Shown one piece after another: positions 1 to 7,788 of a stretch of DNA of 21,326 bases. Where the stretch lies: NCBI GenBank assembly GCA_937967705.1, contig CALCJG010000380.1, forward strand, positions 1-21,326. The letters are read 5' to 3'. This DNA is from an uncultured Spirochaetia bacterium (GTDB lineage: Bacteria; Spirochaetota; UBA4802; JAGODF01). A model generated the notes under the pieces. That model was not told the origin of the DNA, made no database searches, and was given only the letters and a program-made list of their open reading frames with translations. The first letter of the stretch is position 1, and every line of letters begins with the position of its first letter. The position numbers and the translations under genes were made by a program.

Positions 1-527
1 GCGCTCTCTATTCCCGCTTCGAGGAGGGGAAAGGGCGCTTCGACTATGCCTATCGCACCCCGCGGGCCCTTATCCGGCCGCTGGGAACGGAATTCTATCT
101 GCTGGCGGAAAAGGACCGGACAGTCCTCATGCTGCTTCGCGGGAGGGTTGCCATCACCGGAGTCCATGTTAAGAAGGAAATTATCGCTGAAGCGGGCCGG
201 AAGTATTCCATCGCGGCGGAGATCGTCACGGAGGACCTGACGGAAAAGGACAGGCTCTGGATGAAGGGGTTTGCAGCAGCCTTCGAATCAAGCCCCGGGG
301 AGGGAAAAAAGGCCGTTCCCCATCGTGAGAAAGTTGCCCCGGAGGATAAGGAGGAGGTGCGTTCCGGTGATGAGCCCGCGAAGGAAAACGCCGTAAAGGA
401 TGAGAAAAAACCGAACGGGGAGACACCAAAGGATCGGAACGATTTGAAAAAAGACAGGAAGGAAGTGAAGGCGATGAAGTCCGATATGCGCGACATGCGC
501 AAGAAGGAGCGCCGGGGTCGTCGATAG
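1..527 (+). CDS. FecR-domain protein, C-terminal part (5' end outside window)
   Basis: The reading frame is open from base 3 and ends at TAG 525-527, giving 174 visible residues; the N-terminus is missing. Residues about 18-70 look like the end of a FecR domain: TPRALIRPLGTEF, then a strand pattern with LMLLRGRVAITG, then an AGRKYSI turn. This resembles the usual FecR pattern of 'P.A.I...GTEF' followed by 'G.V.V'. FecR domains sit in the periplasm and act in signalling or as surface-linked structural modules. From about residue 92 to the end the chain is very rich in K, E, R and D and is probably disordered. It has no membrane segment in the visible part. The gene ends one base before the convergent aminotransferase stop, so there is no room for a terminator between them. 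The domain call is fairly good; the cellular role is unknown. Confidence 0.6.
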   Translation, partial: ALYSRFEEGKGRFDYAYRTPRALIRPLGTEFYLLAEKDRTVLMLLRGRVAITGVHVKKEIIAEAGRKYSIAAEIVTEDLTEKDRLWMKGFAAAFESSPGEGKKAVPHREKVAPEDKEEVRSGDEPAKENAVKDEKKPNGETPKDRNDLKKDRKEVKAMKSDMRDMRKKERRGRR

Positions 528-528
528 C

Positions 529-1704
529 TCAGCGTCGGGCGACCGCAGCGATGTCCCGGACGTGGCTGATGACGTAATCGATCTCCTCGTCCTGCATCCC
601 CGGATACAGGGGCAGCGACAGGCAGCGGCTGAAGATCCACTCGCATGCGGGATAATTACCGGCCTGAAAGCCCATGTCGCGGTACAGGCTGAACCGGTAG
701 AGCGGGATGTAATGGACGCTTACCCCCACGCCCCTCGCCTTGAGTTCCTCGACAAAACGGTCCCTCGTAATCGTGAGGGCCTCGGTATTCAGCCGCAGGG
801 GATAGAGATGCCGGGCGCTGGTACGGTCTCCCTTGATGAGGTAAGGCAGGAAGGCGTCCCCCGTGAAGGCCTCGTCGTATCGGCGGGCAATGCGTTCCCG
901 TTCCTCCCGCAGAAAGTCCTGTTTCTTCAGCTGTTCCAGACCCAGCGCCGAGGCGATATCGGTGATGTTGTACTTGTAGCCCGCCTCGGTAACATCGTAC
1001 ACCCAAGAGCCCTCCTTGGAGTAGCGCTTCCAGGCATCGGAGCTGATGCCGTGAAGCCTCAGTATCCTCATGCGCTCGGCCCAGCCGGCGTTTTCCGTCG
1101 TGATCATTCCGCCCTCGCCGGTCGCCAAGGTCTTGGTGGCGTAAAAGCTGAAGCAGGTGATGTCTCCCAGGGACCCCGCCGGTCGGCCCCGGTAGGAGGC
1201 CGGGAGGGAGTGGGCGGCATCATCTATGACGGCAATGTTGCGGCGGTGCGCCATCTCCCGGATTTCATCCATGTCGGCGGGCTGTCCCCCGTAGTGCACC
1301 GGGACGATCGCCCTTGTCCGGGGGGTGATGCGTTTTTCGATCTCCCCTACATCGATCAGATGCGTATCCTTCTCCACGTCGGCCATCACCACCCTCGCGT
1401 TGAAATAGAGAACGGTTTCCGCCGTGGAGGCGAAGGTGAGGGCGGGCAGGATGACCTCGTCGCCTTCGCCGAGACCTATGGCCTTTAGGGCCAGGTGCTG
1501 TGCGGCGGTACAGGAATTGACAGCTACGGCGTGGGAGGCGCCCACGAATATACGGAAGCGCTCCTCGAACTCCAGGGTCTTTCGCCCCATGGTGAGCCAG
1601 CCGTTGCGGAGGCATTCCGACACGGCCCGTACTTCTTCCTCGGTGATGTAGGGCCTGTGAAAGGGGATATCCCTTCCGGTTGCGGTTTTGGCCGAGGGCT
1701 TCAT
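529..1704 (-). CDS. DegT/DnrJ/EryC1/StrS-type PLP sugar aminotransferase
   Basis: A 391-residue protein of normal family length. These fold-type I PLP enzymes usually transfer an amino group from glutamate to a nucleotide-linked keto-sugar for surface glycan or antibiotic sugar synthesis. The PLP site is visible: the acidic pair and AAHS at about 161-165 (D162 is the expected pyridine-nitrogen partner), GSLGDITCFSFYATKTL with the Schiff-base lysine at K191, and GEGGMI just after. The N-terminal FHRPYITEEEV and the GWLTMG motif are also typical. The start ATG (1702-1704) overlaps the MauE-like stop as ATGA, so it is probably translated by coupling as the last gene of a three-gene operon. No other sugar-nucleotide gene is visible, so the substrate cannot be named. 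Family call is firm. Confidence 0.93.
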   Translation of the reverse strand: MKPSAKTATGRDIPFHRPYITEEEVRAVSECLRNGWLTMGRKTLEFEERFRIFVGASHAVAVNSCTAAQHLALKAIGLGEGDEVILPALTFASTAETVLYFNARVVMADVEKDTHLIDVGEIEKRITPRTRAIVPVHYGGQPADMDEIREMAHRRNIAVIDDAAHSLPASYRGRPAGSLGDITCFSFYATKTLATGEGGMITTENAGWAERMRILRLHGISSDAWKRYSKEGSWVYDVTEAGYKYNITDIASALGLEQLKKQDFLREERERIARRYDEAFTGDAFLPYLIKGDRTSARHLYPLRLNTEALTITRDRFVEELKARGVGVSVHYIPLYRFSLYRDMGFQAGNYPACEWIFSRCLSLPLYPGMQDEEIDYVISHVRDIAAVARR

Positions 1705-2201
1705 ATGTGGGACAGCTTTTCCCTCTCGATGAGGCTTTCGAGGGAGAGGGGATGTTTCCGGGCGTTGAAGATCAGCCAGAGCAGACCCAGGATGACGATG
1801 TTGCGCAGGATGAGTTTCAGGCTGATGCTCTCGTCGATTCCCAGCCAGCCCAGTTCCAGACAGCCGCAGTGAAAGCTGGCGCCCCGGATCAGGTTGATGG
1901 CGATGGCGATGCTGAAGGCGATCATCATGAAAAAGAGGAGAAAGGATGCGGCCCTGATGCGGAAACCCAGCAGGAGAAGTCCTCCTGCGACCAGTTCCAT
2001 GCAGGGAACAAGAAGGGCGGCGTAGGGTGCCAGAACGTCCGGGAGGATGTTGTACTGGCCTATGATGCCCGCAAAGGCGTAGGGATTGAGGAGCTTCATG
2101 AACCCGGAATAGAGAAAGAGGATTCCCAGGAGCAGGCGGAACACCGATACGAAACGGTTGCCGTAGTTCAGGCTTGAGATCAGAGCGCGCATTCTACTCA
2201 T
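1701..2201 (-). CDS. MauE/DoxX-like redox-associated membrane protein
   Basis: A 166-residue integral membrane protein with four hydrophobic stretches. Family features are FRLLLGILFLYSGFMKLLNP in the first helix, a VPCMELVAGG helix and an FHCGCLELG cysteine pair before the last helix. MauE/DoxX members are linked to disulfide or sulfur redox chemistry in the envelope. I chose ATG at 2199-2201 because it overlaps the rhodanese stop as ATGA and has GGAGG about ten bases upstream. The frame is open for 20 more codons to 2261, but that would lie inside the rhodanese gene and begin with unlikely protein. It sits between rhodanese and aminotransferase with overlaps on both sides, so the three are almost certainly one transcript. 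A sulfur-redox role shared with the rhodanese is inference. Confidence 0.8.
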   Translation of the reverse strand: MSRMRALISSLNYGNRFVSVFRLLLGILFLYSGFMKLLNPYAFAGIIGQYNILPDVLAPYAALLVPCMELVAGGLLLLGFRIRAASFLLFFMMIAFSIAIAINLIRGASFHCGCLELGWLGIDESISLKLILRNIVILGLLWLIFNARKHPLSLESLIEREKLSHI

Positions 2202-2704
2202 CGGTCTTTTGCCTCCGTGACAGCGGGAGATTTGCCCGTGGGATAACGCCGCTTTACCCATTCCTGAAACCCCTCCTCAATGACATAGACATGGCGGGGA
2301 TAGCCATCCCGAACGATCCTGCGGGCGGTCTTTTCTGCGGAGGTGCATTTGTAATCGCAGTAGAAAATCAGGTCCTTGGGAAGATCAAGAGCGTTTTTTC
2401 TGGCCTTGATCCGCTCTGGCAGCAGGTCCTCGGGGGAGGCGGGCAGGTTAACGGCTCCCAGAACGTGCTCCTGGGCGAACTCCTCGGGGTCCCGGGCGTC
2501 CAGGAACAGGGCCGTATTGCCATCGTAGCGAATCTTGGCCTCATCGGTATTAATGAAGATGACCCGGTTGTCCTTCAGTGATTCCTTGCTCATCAGCACG
2601 AAACCGCGGTTATGGAAAAGATTGACCGTAAAGGCAAGAATGCCGGCGGCAAGGATCAGGTAAAAGCTCTGCTTTGCCAGGGACTTCAATTCATTTATCT
2701 CCAT
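2198..2704 (-). CDS. Membrane-anchored rhodanese-like sulfurtransferase
   Basis: 168 residues. A single N-terminal membrane segment (about 14-30) anchors a rhodanese domain at about 52-158, most likely facing the periplasm. Rhodanese signatures are LFLDARDPEEFAQEHVLGAVNLP at about 67-88 (shown by its D69, R71, E74 and H80) and the active-site loop starting FYCDYKC, where C116 is the expected persulfide cysteine. C120 follows it in the loop. An EGFQEW motif closes the domain, as is usual. It lies 65 bases downstream of the HD-GYP gene on the same strand, and its stop overlaps the start of the MauE-like gene. The start has an AAGGAAAG ribosome-binding sequence about eight bases upstream. The physiological sulfur donor and acceptor are not known. 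Confidence 0.88.
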   Translation of the reverse strand: MEINELKSLAKQSFYLILAAGILAFTVNLFHNRGFVLMSKESLKDNRVIFINTDEAKIRYDGNTALFLDARDPEEFAQEHVLGAVNLPASPEDLLPERIKARKNALDLPKDLIFYCDYKCTSAEKTARRIVRDGYPRHVYVIEEGFQEWVKRRYPTGKSPAVTEAKDR

Positions 2705-2769
2705 CGGGTTTATTCTTTCCTTTTCCTGATACGAGGTATTATCTATTAGGGAATGACGGCGTCCTTCGG

Positions 2770-4806
2770 TTACATCTCCCTGTAATCGTCCTTGCTGATG
2801 AGTTCGTAGATGTGATTTTTGACGAAAATATCCAGGAGTTCTCTGTCGATCTTTCCCTTCTGGGCCTCCTCATCGAGTATGGCCAGGGCTCTCGGTACCG
2901 GAATGGCCTTCTTGTAGGGCCTGTCGGAGGCCGTGAGGGCGTCGTAGATGTCTGCGATGGCCATCATGCGCGCCTGTATGGGAATGTTCTCCTTGCCCTT
3001 GAGACCGTAGGGATACCCCGAACCGTCGAGCATCTCGTGATGCTTCAGGGCGAACTCCGGGATGTTCTTGAAGCCAGGAGGCCAGGGGATCTTGCTCACG
3101 AAATTGTAGGTGTGCACCACGTGACTCTCGATCTCCTTCCTCTCCTGAGGGTTGAGGCTGCCCCGCTGAATGCTCAGATTGACCTTTTCGTCGTCGCTGA
3201 TGACGCATATCTCCTTTCCCTCGATGTCCCGGCAGGTGACGAAGTTGACCTCGTTGAGGACCTCGTCTAGAATTAGGGAGGGATCCTTTTCCGTTACCGT
3301 GGGCTCGTTGAGGCGCTGTATGATCTCCTTGATCTTGCGTATGGTCTCCAACTTCCGCTCCTTTTCCAGACGTATCTGCTCCACGTCCAGATCCGGCTGG
3401 TCCTCCTCTATGTTATCCGCCAGGAGGCGGTTTTCGTTGGCCAGGAACTGAAGCTCGATCAGGCGGTAGAGATAGTTGATCTTGAGCATCACGTTGTCGT
3501 AGTCCTTGGGAAAGAGCTTCTTCCCTTTCATGAATATGGCCAGGTCTATGTAGACCTTCCCGAAGTCGTGCAGAAGGGCCGCGTATTCCAGTTCCTTTAT
3601 GGCCACCTCGGAGAATTGAATGTCCGCGAAGCAGCCTGCCGTTTCGCTGTTTATGGCCCGGGCCATCATCTTGCATATCTCCGAAACCCGGAAAGAGTGA
3701 CCTGATGTGGCGACATCCCGTGACTCGATGGCGGTTACCGAGGCCTTTACGAACTCCTCGAACTGCGTCTCGATCTGCTTGATCATGCGGTTGTTCTCGA
3801 TGGCGATGGCCGCCTGGCTGGCCACCGATTCCATGAGTCCCTCGTAACGGGATTCGAAAGAGACCACCTTGGTCTCGAAATCCTCCGGCGTTATCAGGCG
3901 GATCTCGAAGGCCTCGTTTCCGGTCACCTTGTTGGTTCCCCGCATGTCCTCCTTGCTGTTGATGAGCTGGATGACCCCGATGATCTGGTCGATGTGGTTG
4001 CGCATCGGCACCACGAGCATGGAACGGCTCCGGTAGTTGTTCTGCTGATCGAAGGAGGAGTTGAAAGAGATGGGAGCTCCCTTGGGGAGATTGTAGACGT
4101 CGTCGATGTTGAGTACCTTGCCCGTAATGGCCACGTAGCCCGCGATGGACTTTTTATCATAGGGCATCACGAACTCCTCCATCGGTATTTCCTTGGAGAA
4201 GGTGTGGGAGTACTTGAACCGCATCTGTTTTCCGCCTTCCTCCAGCTCTTCGATCAGATAGATGCTTCCCGCGTCGGCGCCGGTGATCTTTTTGCTGAGA
4301 AGAAGGATGAGCCTTAGCAGCTTGTCCGGATCTTTCTCTATGGAAAGGGATTTGCCGATGTTGATCAGGTCCTCCTGGTCCTGCTTTGTGTCCAGGAGCT
4401 GCATCAGGTATTCGTCCTTCTGATGCATGTGGCCGTAAAATTCTTCGAGGATGTGAAATCCCTTATCGATGATGAAATCCAGCTCCACGGGTTTGATGAC
4501 ACTGGAGCGGAAATCAATGATGACATCCATCTTCTCCTCGCTGAAGAAGTTTTGCCTGGCCTCGGGGTCGATGATGACCACCCGGTAGAGGATGTCGTTG
4601 TAGGTGAAACGCTTGAGAAAGTAATAGACGTTGTCGAAATCCCTGGTGTGGACGAAGATCAGGGAAAAGAGAGGTTCTCCGGGGTTCTGACTGATAAGTG
4701 TTGTGATGGATGTAATGATATTATCGGTGGGGAGGACGAGCTCGTTCTCCCTGCTTTCCGGTGCCAGGTACTGTATGACATTCTGTGAAATGATGATCTT
4801 TTTCAT
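2770..4806 (-). CDS. GAF/HD-GYP domain protein, probable cyclic-di-GMP phosphodiesterase
   Basis: 678 residues from ATG 4804-4806. An upstream in-frame TTG at 4866 would add 20 residues; neither start has a clear ribosome-binding site. Residues about 1-125 look like a degenerate receiver-type alpha/beta fold. A GAF sensor domain follows at about 148-338, a short helix, then an HD-GYP domain. All HD-GYP landmarks are present: GHSFRVSE (H370), LLHDFGKV (H413/D414), HHEMLDGSGYP (589-599), and ADIYDALTASDRPY (D620). HD-GYP enzymes hydrolyse cyclic-di-GMP. Unusually, about 100 extra residues, partly charged helix, separate the HD motif from the HHE/GYP half. The gene is divergent from the HtrA gene and may read through into the rhodanese operon. 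Domain identity is firm; activity and GAF ligand are inferred. Confidence 0.92.
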   Translation of the reverse strand: MKKIIISQNVIQYLAPESRENELVLPTDNIITSITTLISQNPGEPLFSLIFVHTRDFDNVYYFLKRFTYNDILYRVVIIDPEARQNFFSEEKMDVIIDFRSSVIKPVELDFIIDKGFHILEEFYGHMHQKDEYLMQLLDTKQDQEDLINIGKSLSIEKDPDKLLRLILLLSKKITGADAGSIYLIEELEEGGKQMRFKYSHTFSKEIPMEEFVMPYDKKSIAGYVAITGKVLNIDDVYNLPKGAPISFNSSFDQQNNYRSRSMLVVPMRNHIDQIIGVIQLINSKEDMRGTNKVTGNEAFEIRLITPEDFETKVVSFESRYEGLMESVASQAAIAIENNRMIKQIETQFEEFVKASVTAIESRDVATSGHSFRVSEICKMMARAINSETAGCFADIQFSEVAIKELEYAALLHDFGKVYIDLAIFMKGKKLFPKDYDNVMLKINYLYRLIELQFLANENRLLADNIEEDQPDLDVEQIRLEKERKLETIRKIKEIIQRLNEPTVTEKDPSLILDEVLNEVNFVTCRDIEGKEICVISDDEKVNLSIQRGSLNPQERKEIESHVVHTYNFVSKIPWPPGFKNIPEFALKHHEMLDGSGYPYGLKGKENIPIQARMMAIADIYDALTASDRPYKKAIPVPRALAILDEEAQKGKIDRELLDIFVKNHIYELISKDDYREM

Positions 4807-4933
4807 GGGCGGCGTATTTATATCCGATAATAGTGCATATTCTGGTTCGTTTATCAGTAATTGCAATTAAAAATTAATCTTGTCGTGATGGAAAACTCTC
4901 ATTATATTAGGTTGTCTCTGCACCCGTTTTGAG

Positions 4934-5026
4934 ATTATCGGGGATTTCCGGATTGACCTAAAGGAGCGGTTCGGCCTCTGATGAGCTTTTTTTTTGTTGA
5001 TAGAATCCCGTGGATACCCCGATAAT
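4934..5026. repeat. Perfect 10-bp inverted repeat in the HD-GYP/HtrA control region
   Basis: ATTATCGGGG at 4934-4943 and its exact complement CCCCGATAAT at 5017-5026 lie 73 bases apart between the divergent genes. In each outward direction the arm ends in GATAAT, a good -10 match. The two genes therefore share a CCCCGATAAT element in mirror-image positions. It could be a common regulator or sigma-factor motif, or two sites for one looping repressor. The rest of the gap holds a run of nine T at 4987-4995. Confidence 0.55.
4997..5026 (+). promoter_or_regulatory. Candidate promoter of the HtrA gene
   Basis: TTGATA at 4997-5002, an 18-base spacer, and GATAAT at 5021-5026 give a sigma-70-like promoter with five of six matches at the -10. 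Transcription would start near 5033, about 45 bases before the ATG. The -10 lies in the right arm of the inverted repeat. Confidence 0.5.
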
Positions 5027-5076
5027 GATGGCCGCAGGGATTTTACCATTCTATTGTTCAATAACCGGTGAGTCAA

Positions 5077-6489
5077 ATGAATAGGAACAACCATCTTAAA
5101 AAGTTATGTCTTCTGGCCGTTTCCGCCCTAATGCTCTTTCCCGACTGTGCCAGTCTTTCTGCGGAGGAGAGCGGCTCGCTCCAGAAGTTCAACGAATCGC
5201 TGATTCAGATAACGAAGAAGACCGTCCCCATGGTCGTCAACATATCCGCCATCAAAGTCATGCCCAAGAGCCCCTATCCGGGATTCGACATGTACCGGAG
5301 AAAAGGTTATCCCTTCCGCGGTCCGGTCAAGCCGGAGGCCCAGGGGTCCGGAGTGATCATCGACAAGCGGGGTTACATTGTGACCAACAATCACGTGGTA
5401 CGCAACACGCGCCTCCTCAAGGTGACACTCTCGGACAAGCGGGAATTCCGCTGTAAGATCGTGGGTTCCGATCCGGCCACCGATATCGCCATCATCAAAA
5501 TCGAGGGTAAAGTCCCGGAAGACCTCCCTGTCATCAAACTGGGGGATTCCGACAAGCTGAAAGTGGGGGAGATCGTCATAGCTATCGGCAATCCCTTCGG
5601 ATTCTCCCACACGGTGACGATGGGTATCGTAAGCGCCACGGGGCGCCAGGACGTAGGCCTGGCGGATTATGAAAACTTCATACAGACGGACGCCGCCATC
5701 AACCCGGGCAATTCCGGGGGCGCCCTCATCAACATCAAAGGAGAGCTGGTGGGCATCAATACGGCCATCTACTCCAAGAGCGGCGGCTTCATGGGCATAG
5801 GCTTTGCCATTCCCTCCAGCATGATCAAGTCTGTGGTGGACGAACTCATAAGGACGGGCAAGGTGGTTCGGGGATGGCTGGGGGTCTACATACAGAATGT
5901 AGACAAGGAAATGGCCAAATCCTTCAACTTCGAGCGCGAGGGAGGGGTGCTCATTTCCGACATCATCAAGAGCTCCCCCGCCGAGGGTACGGGCATCAAG
6001 GTGGGGGATATCATCGTGGCGATCGACAGCAGGGCCATCAAGGACGTGAATCACCTAAGGAGGGCCGTATCCGCCAAAAAGCCCGGGAGCATGGTCAAGG
6101 TGACGGTTTTCCGCAACGGCGGGACGCTGGACATTCCCGTGAAGGTAGGGGTGCTGCCGGACAAGCTGACACTGGTCAAAAAAGAGGCCCCGGGCAAGGA
6201 GGATCTGCTGGGGCTCATGGTCAGCGACCTCAATGAGGAACTGGCTTACCGCTACAAGCTTCAGGACCGGCACGGAGTGGTGATCAGCGGCGTCAAGAAC
6301 GGCAGCCCCGCGTTTCAGTCGGGTCTTCAGGCGGGAGATCTCATCAAGGAAGTGGACCGCAAGCCCGTGGACAACACCAAGACCTATCACGAAGTTGTGC
6401 AGAGGGTGAAATCCTATTCCTCGGTGCTCTTCCTGATTCGCCGGGGGGGCGTGAACAAGTTCATCGTGGTGGTCCTAAAACCCGAGTAG
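5077..6489 (+). CDS. htrA: HtrA/DegP-family periplasmic serine protease with two PDZ domains
   Basis: 470 residues with an N-terminal signal peptide (about 1-29, likely cut after SLSA). The trypsin-like domain is at about 40-260, with the triad in VTNNHVV (H106), PATDIAIIKI (D136) and NPGNSGGAL (S213). PDZ1 is at about 265-360 and PDZ2 at about 375-468. This is the Do-like layout of envelope proteases that degrade or refold misfolded periplasmic proteins. I chose ATG 5077 over the in-frame GTG at 5068 because GGTGA lies seven bases before it. The gene stands alone on its strand with its own promoter candidate and is divergent from the HD-GYP gene. All catalytic residues are intact. Whether it is closer to DegP, DegQ or MucD cannot be told from the sequence. 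Confidence 0.95.
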   Translation: MNRNNHLKKLCLLAVSALMLFPDCASLSAEESGSLQKFNESLIQITKKTVPMVVNISAIKVMPKSPYPGFDMYRRKGYPFRGPVKPEAQGSGVIIDKRGYIVTNNHVVRNTRLLKVTLSDKREFRCKIVGSDPATDIAIIKIEGKVPEDLPVIKLGDSDKLKVGEIVIAIGNPFGFSHTVTMGIVSATGRQDVGLADYENFIQTDAAINPGNSGGALINIKGELVGINTAIYSKSGGFMGIGFAIPSSMIKSVVDELIRTGKVVRGWLGVYIQNVDKEMAKSFNFEREGGVLISDIIKSSPAEGTGIKVGDIIVAIDSRAIKDVNHLRRAVSAKKPGSMVKVTVFRNGGTLDIPVKVGVLPDKLTLVKKEAPGKEDLLGLMVSDLNEELAYRYKLQDRHGVVISGVKNGSPAFQSGLQAGDLIKEVDRKPVDNTKTYHEVVQRVKSYSSVLFLIRRGGVNKFIVVVLKPE

Positions 6490-6694
6490 GAAGGTGTAAC
6501 AATTCCCCTGCCCGGTGCTCCTAATGGCGAGGGGCGGGTTCTCTTCGGCACGGAAAGAAGTTTCCGGGGGGGTATAAGACAAGTCCGGAGCATTCTGTTA
6601 CGAAGGATTGGCATAGACACTGCCGTATCACACCGGCATCAGGGTCCGTGCGGGACAGTCCCGGCGGACACTATTTTCGAGAAGGAGGTCTCCT

Positions 6695-7657
6695 ATGGGG
6701 CGTAGACGTTTTCTCGGCATCGCGGTTTTAGGGTCGGTATTCCTGGCGGGGCTTCTGCTCCTGGGCGCTGGATGTGCCAAGGAGAGCGCAGACAAAAAGG
6801 AAGCGGCGGAGGCTAAAGCGGTATCCCTGACCAGGGGAAGGATGGAGGCCCCGGGGGCGCCCATGAAGGAAAAGGCCGCAGACAAGGCGCGGGCCGGCAA
6901 GGCGGAAGAAGAGAGTCCCAAACCCACCGATGAGCGGTTGGAGGACGGCAGTCCGGAGAACCGCATCAAACCCCTGCTGCCGAAGGACCAGAAGGAGGGC
7001 AGGGAGAGACTGCTGGAGTACAGCGTGGATCTCGGCTATCGCTGCAGCGACTTCGCAAGGGCCAGGCTGGAGCTTATCAGCATTATTGCCAAATACGGAT
7101 TTATCCGTTCCGGAAGGACCAATATCCTGGACGAATCTACCATGACCCTGCACATGTCCATCCATTCCCGGGACCTCTACGGCTTTCTGCAGGAGGTGGA
7201 CCGGATCGGAAAGCTCATCTCCGAGAACATCCACGTGAGCGACCATACCGAGGAGATGGTTCTCTCGGCGCGCCGGGCCAGGCGGGAGGATCTGCGCATG
7301 GCGCGCAAGGCCGCCTATATGAAAAGCCTTTCCACCTCTAGAAATTGGCAGGTCATAGAGAGCTCCCTGGAGCAGAGCGAAAACGCCTTTGACGGCGCCG
7401 AGCATAACAAATGGCAGATATCCGACCGGGTGGAATGGGCCAAGGTGACCGTTCGCCTCGAACCGCTGGGGAACGTGCAGGTTCCTCCCTACAAGAGGGC
7501 CCTTTACGGGGCGCTCAATACGCTGCTCTATCTGGGCTATCTGCTGCTCTATCTCCTTCCGTGGCTGGTGCTGGGAGGCCTCTTCTGGTGGAAGAGGGAG
7601 CGAATTCTGGGGATCTTCAGGAGGAAGAAGGGGGATTCCGGAGGCAACCCCGGCTGA
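6695..7657 (+). CDS. DUF4349-like lipoprotein with C-terminal membrane helix
   Basis: 320 residues. The N-terminus is a lipoprotein signal with the lipidation cysteine at C27 in LGAGC. A low-complexity K/E/A-rich linker follows to about residue 95. The part from about 100 to 265 resembles DUF4349, a domain of unknown function with a ferredoxin-like fold and a helical hairpin: paired strands in LDESTMTLHMSIHSRDLYGF, helices with SLEQSENAFD, and the strand VEWAKVTVRLEPL. A strong hydrophobic helix at about 272-299 then a basic tail ends the chain. The start has a near-perfect AAGGAGGT six bases upstream. A terminator follows at 7729-7765, so it is probably monocistronic. The family call rests on overall pattern, not on a search. 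No function is known. Confidence 0.7.
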   Translation: MGRRRFLGIAVLGSVFLAGLLLLGAGCAKESADKKEAAEAKAVSLTRGRMEAPGAPMKEKAADKARAGKAEEESPKPTDERLEDGSPENRIKPLLPKDQKEGRERLLEYSVDLGYRCSDFARARLELISIIAKYGFIRSGRTNILDESTMTLHMSIHSRDLYGFLQEVDRIGKLISENIHVSDHTEEMVLSARRARREDLRMARKAAYMKSLSTSRNWQVIESSLEQSENAFDGAEHNKWQISDRVEWAKVTVRLEPLGNVQVPPYKRALYGALNTLLYLGYLLLYLLPWLVLGGLFWWKRERILGIFRRKKGDSGGNPG

Positions 7658-7728
7658 CAGGCATTTTGTCTGATAACCGGGAGGGGGCGGCCTTTCTCCC
7701 GACCGAAAAATAATTTTGATCCTGCAGG

Positions 7729-7765
7729 GGGCATCTGATATATTGAAAGATGCCCTTTCTATTTT
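7729..7765 (+). terminator. Intrinsic terminator after the DUF4349-like gene
   Basis: GGGCATCT (7729-7736) pairs perfectly with AGATGCCC (7748-7755) across an 11-base loop, and TTTCTATTTT follows. It ends the upstream gene. An ATG at 7750 lies inside the right arm, which argues that the SUMF1-domain gene starts further down, at 7789. Confidence 0.7.
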
Positions 7766-7788
7766 GCAATCGTGCGGGGGATGGAATC

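Noticed and set aside
562..1488. 308-codon plus-strand open frame
   Set aside because: Antisense to the aminotransferase, whose PLP motifs are intact; the translation has no recognisable domain.
2202..2261. Earlier start for the MauE-like gene
   Set aside because: It would lie inside the rhodanese gene; the ATGA overlap at 2198-2201 with GGAGG upstream is the better start.
5128..6054. 308-codon minus-strand open frame
   Set aside because: Antisense shadow of the HtrA gene in GC-rich codons; no domain or start signal.
6490..6694. Terminator after the HtrA gene
   Set aside because: The GC-rich stretch near 6507-6540 does not give a clean stem and no T-run follows.
7750..7788. Earlier ATG start for the SUMF1-domain gene
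   Set aside because: It lies in the right arm of the terminator stem and has no ribosome-binding site; ATG 7789 is followed directly by a good signal anchor.
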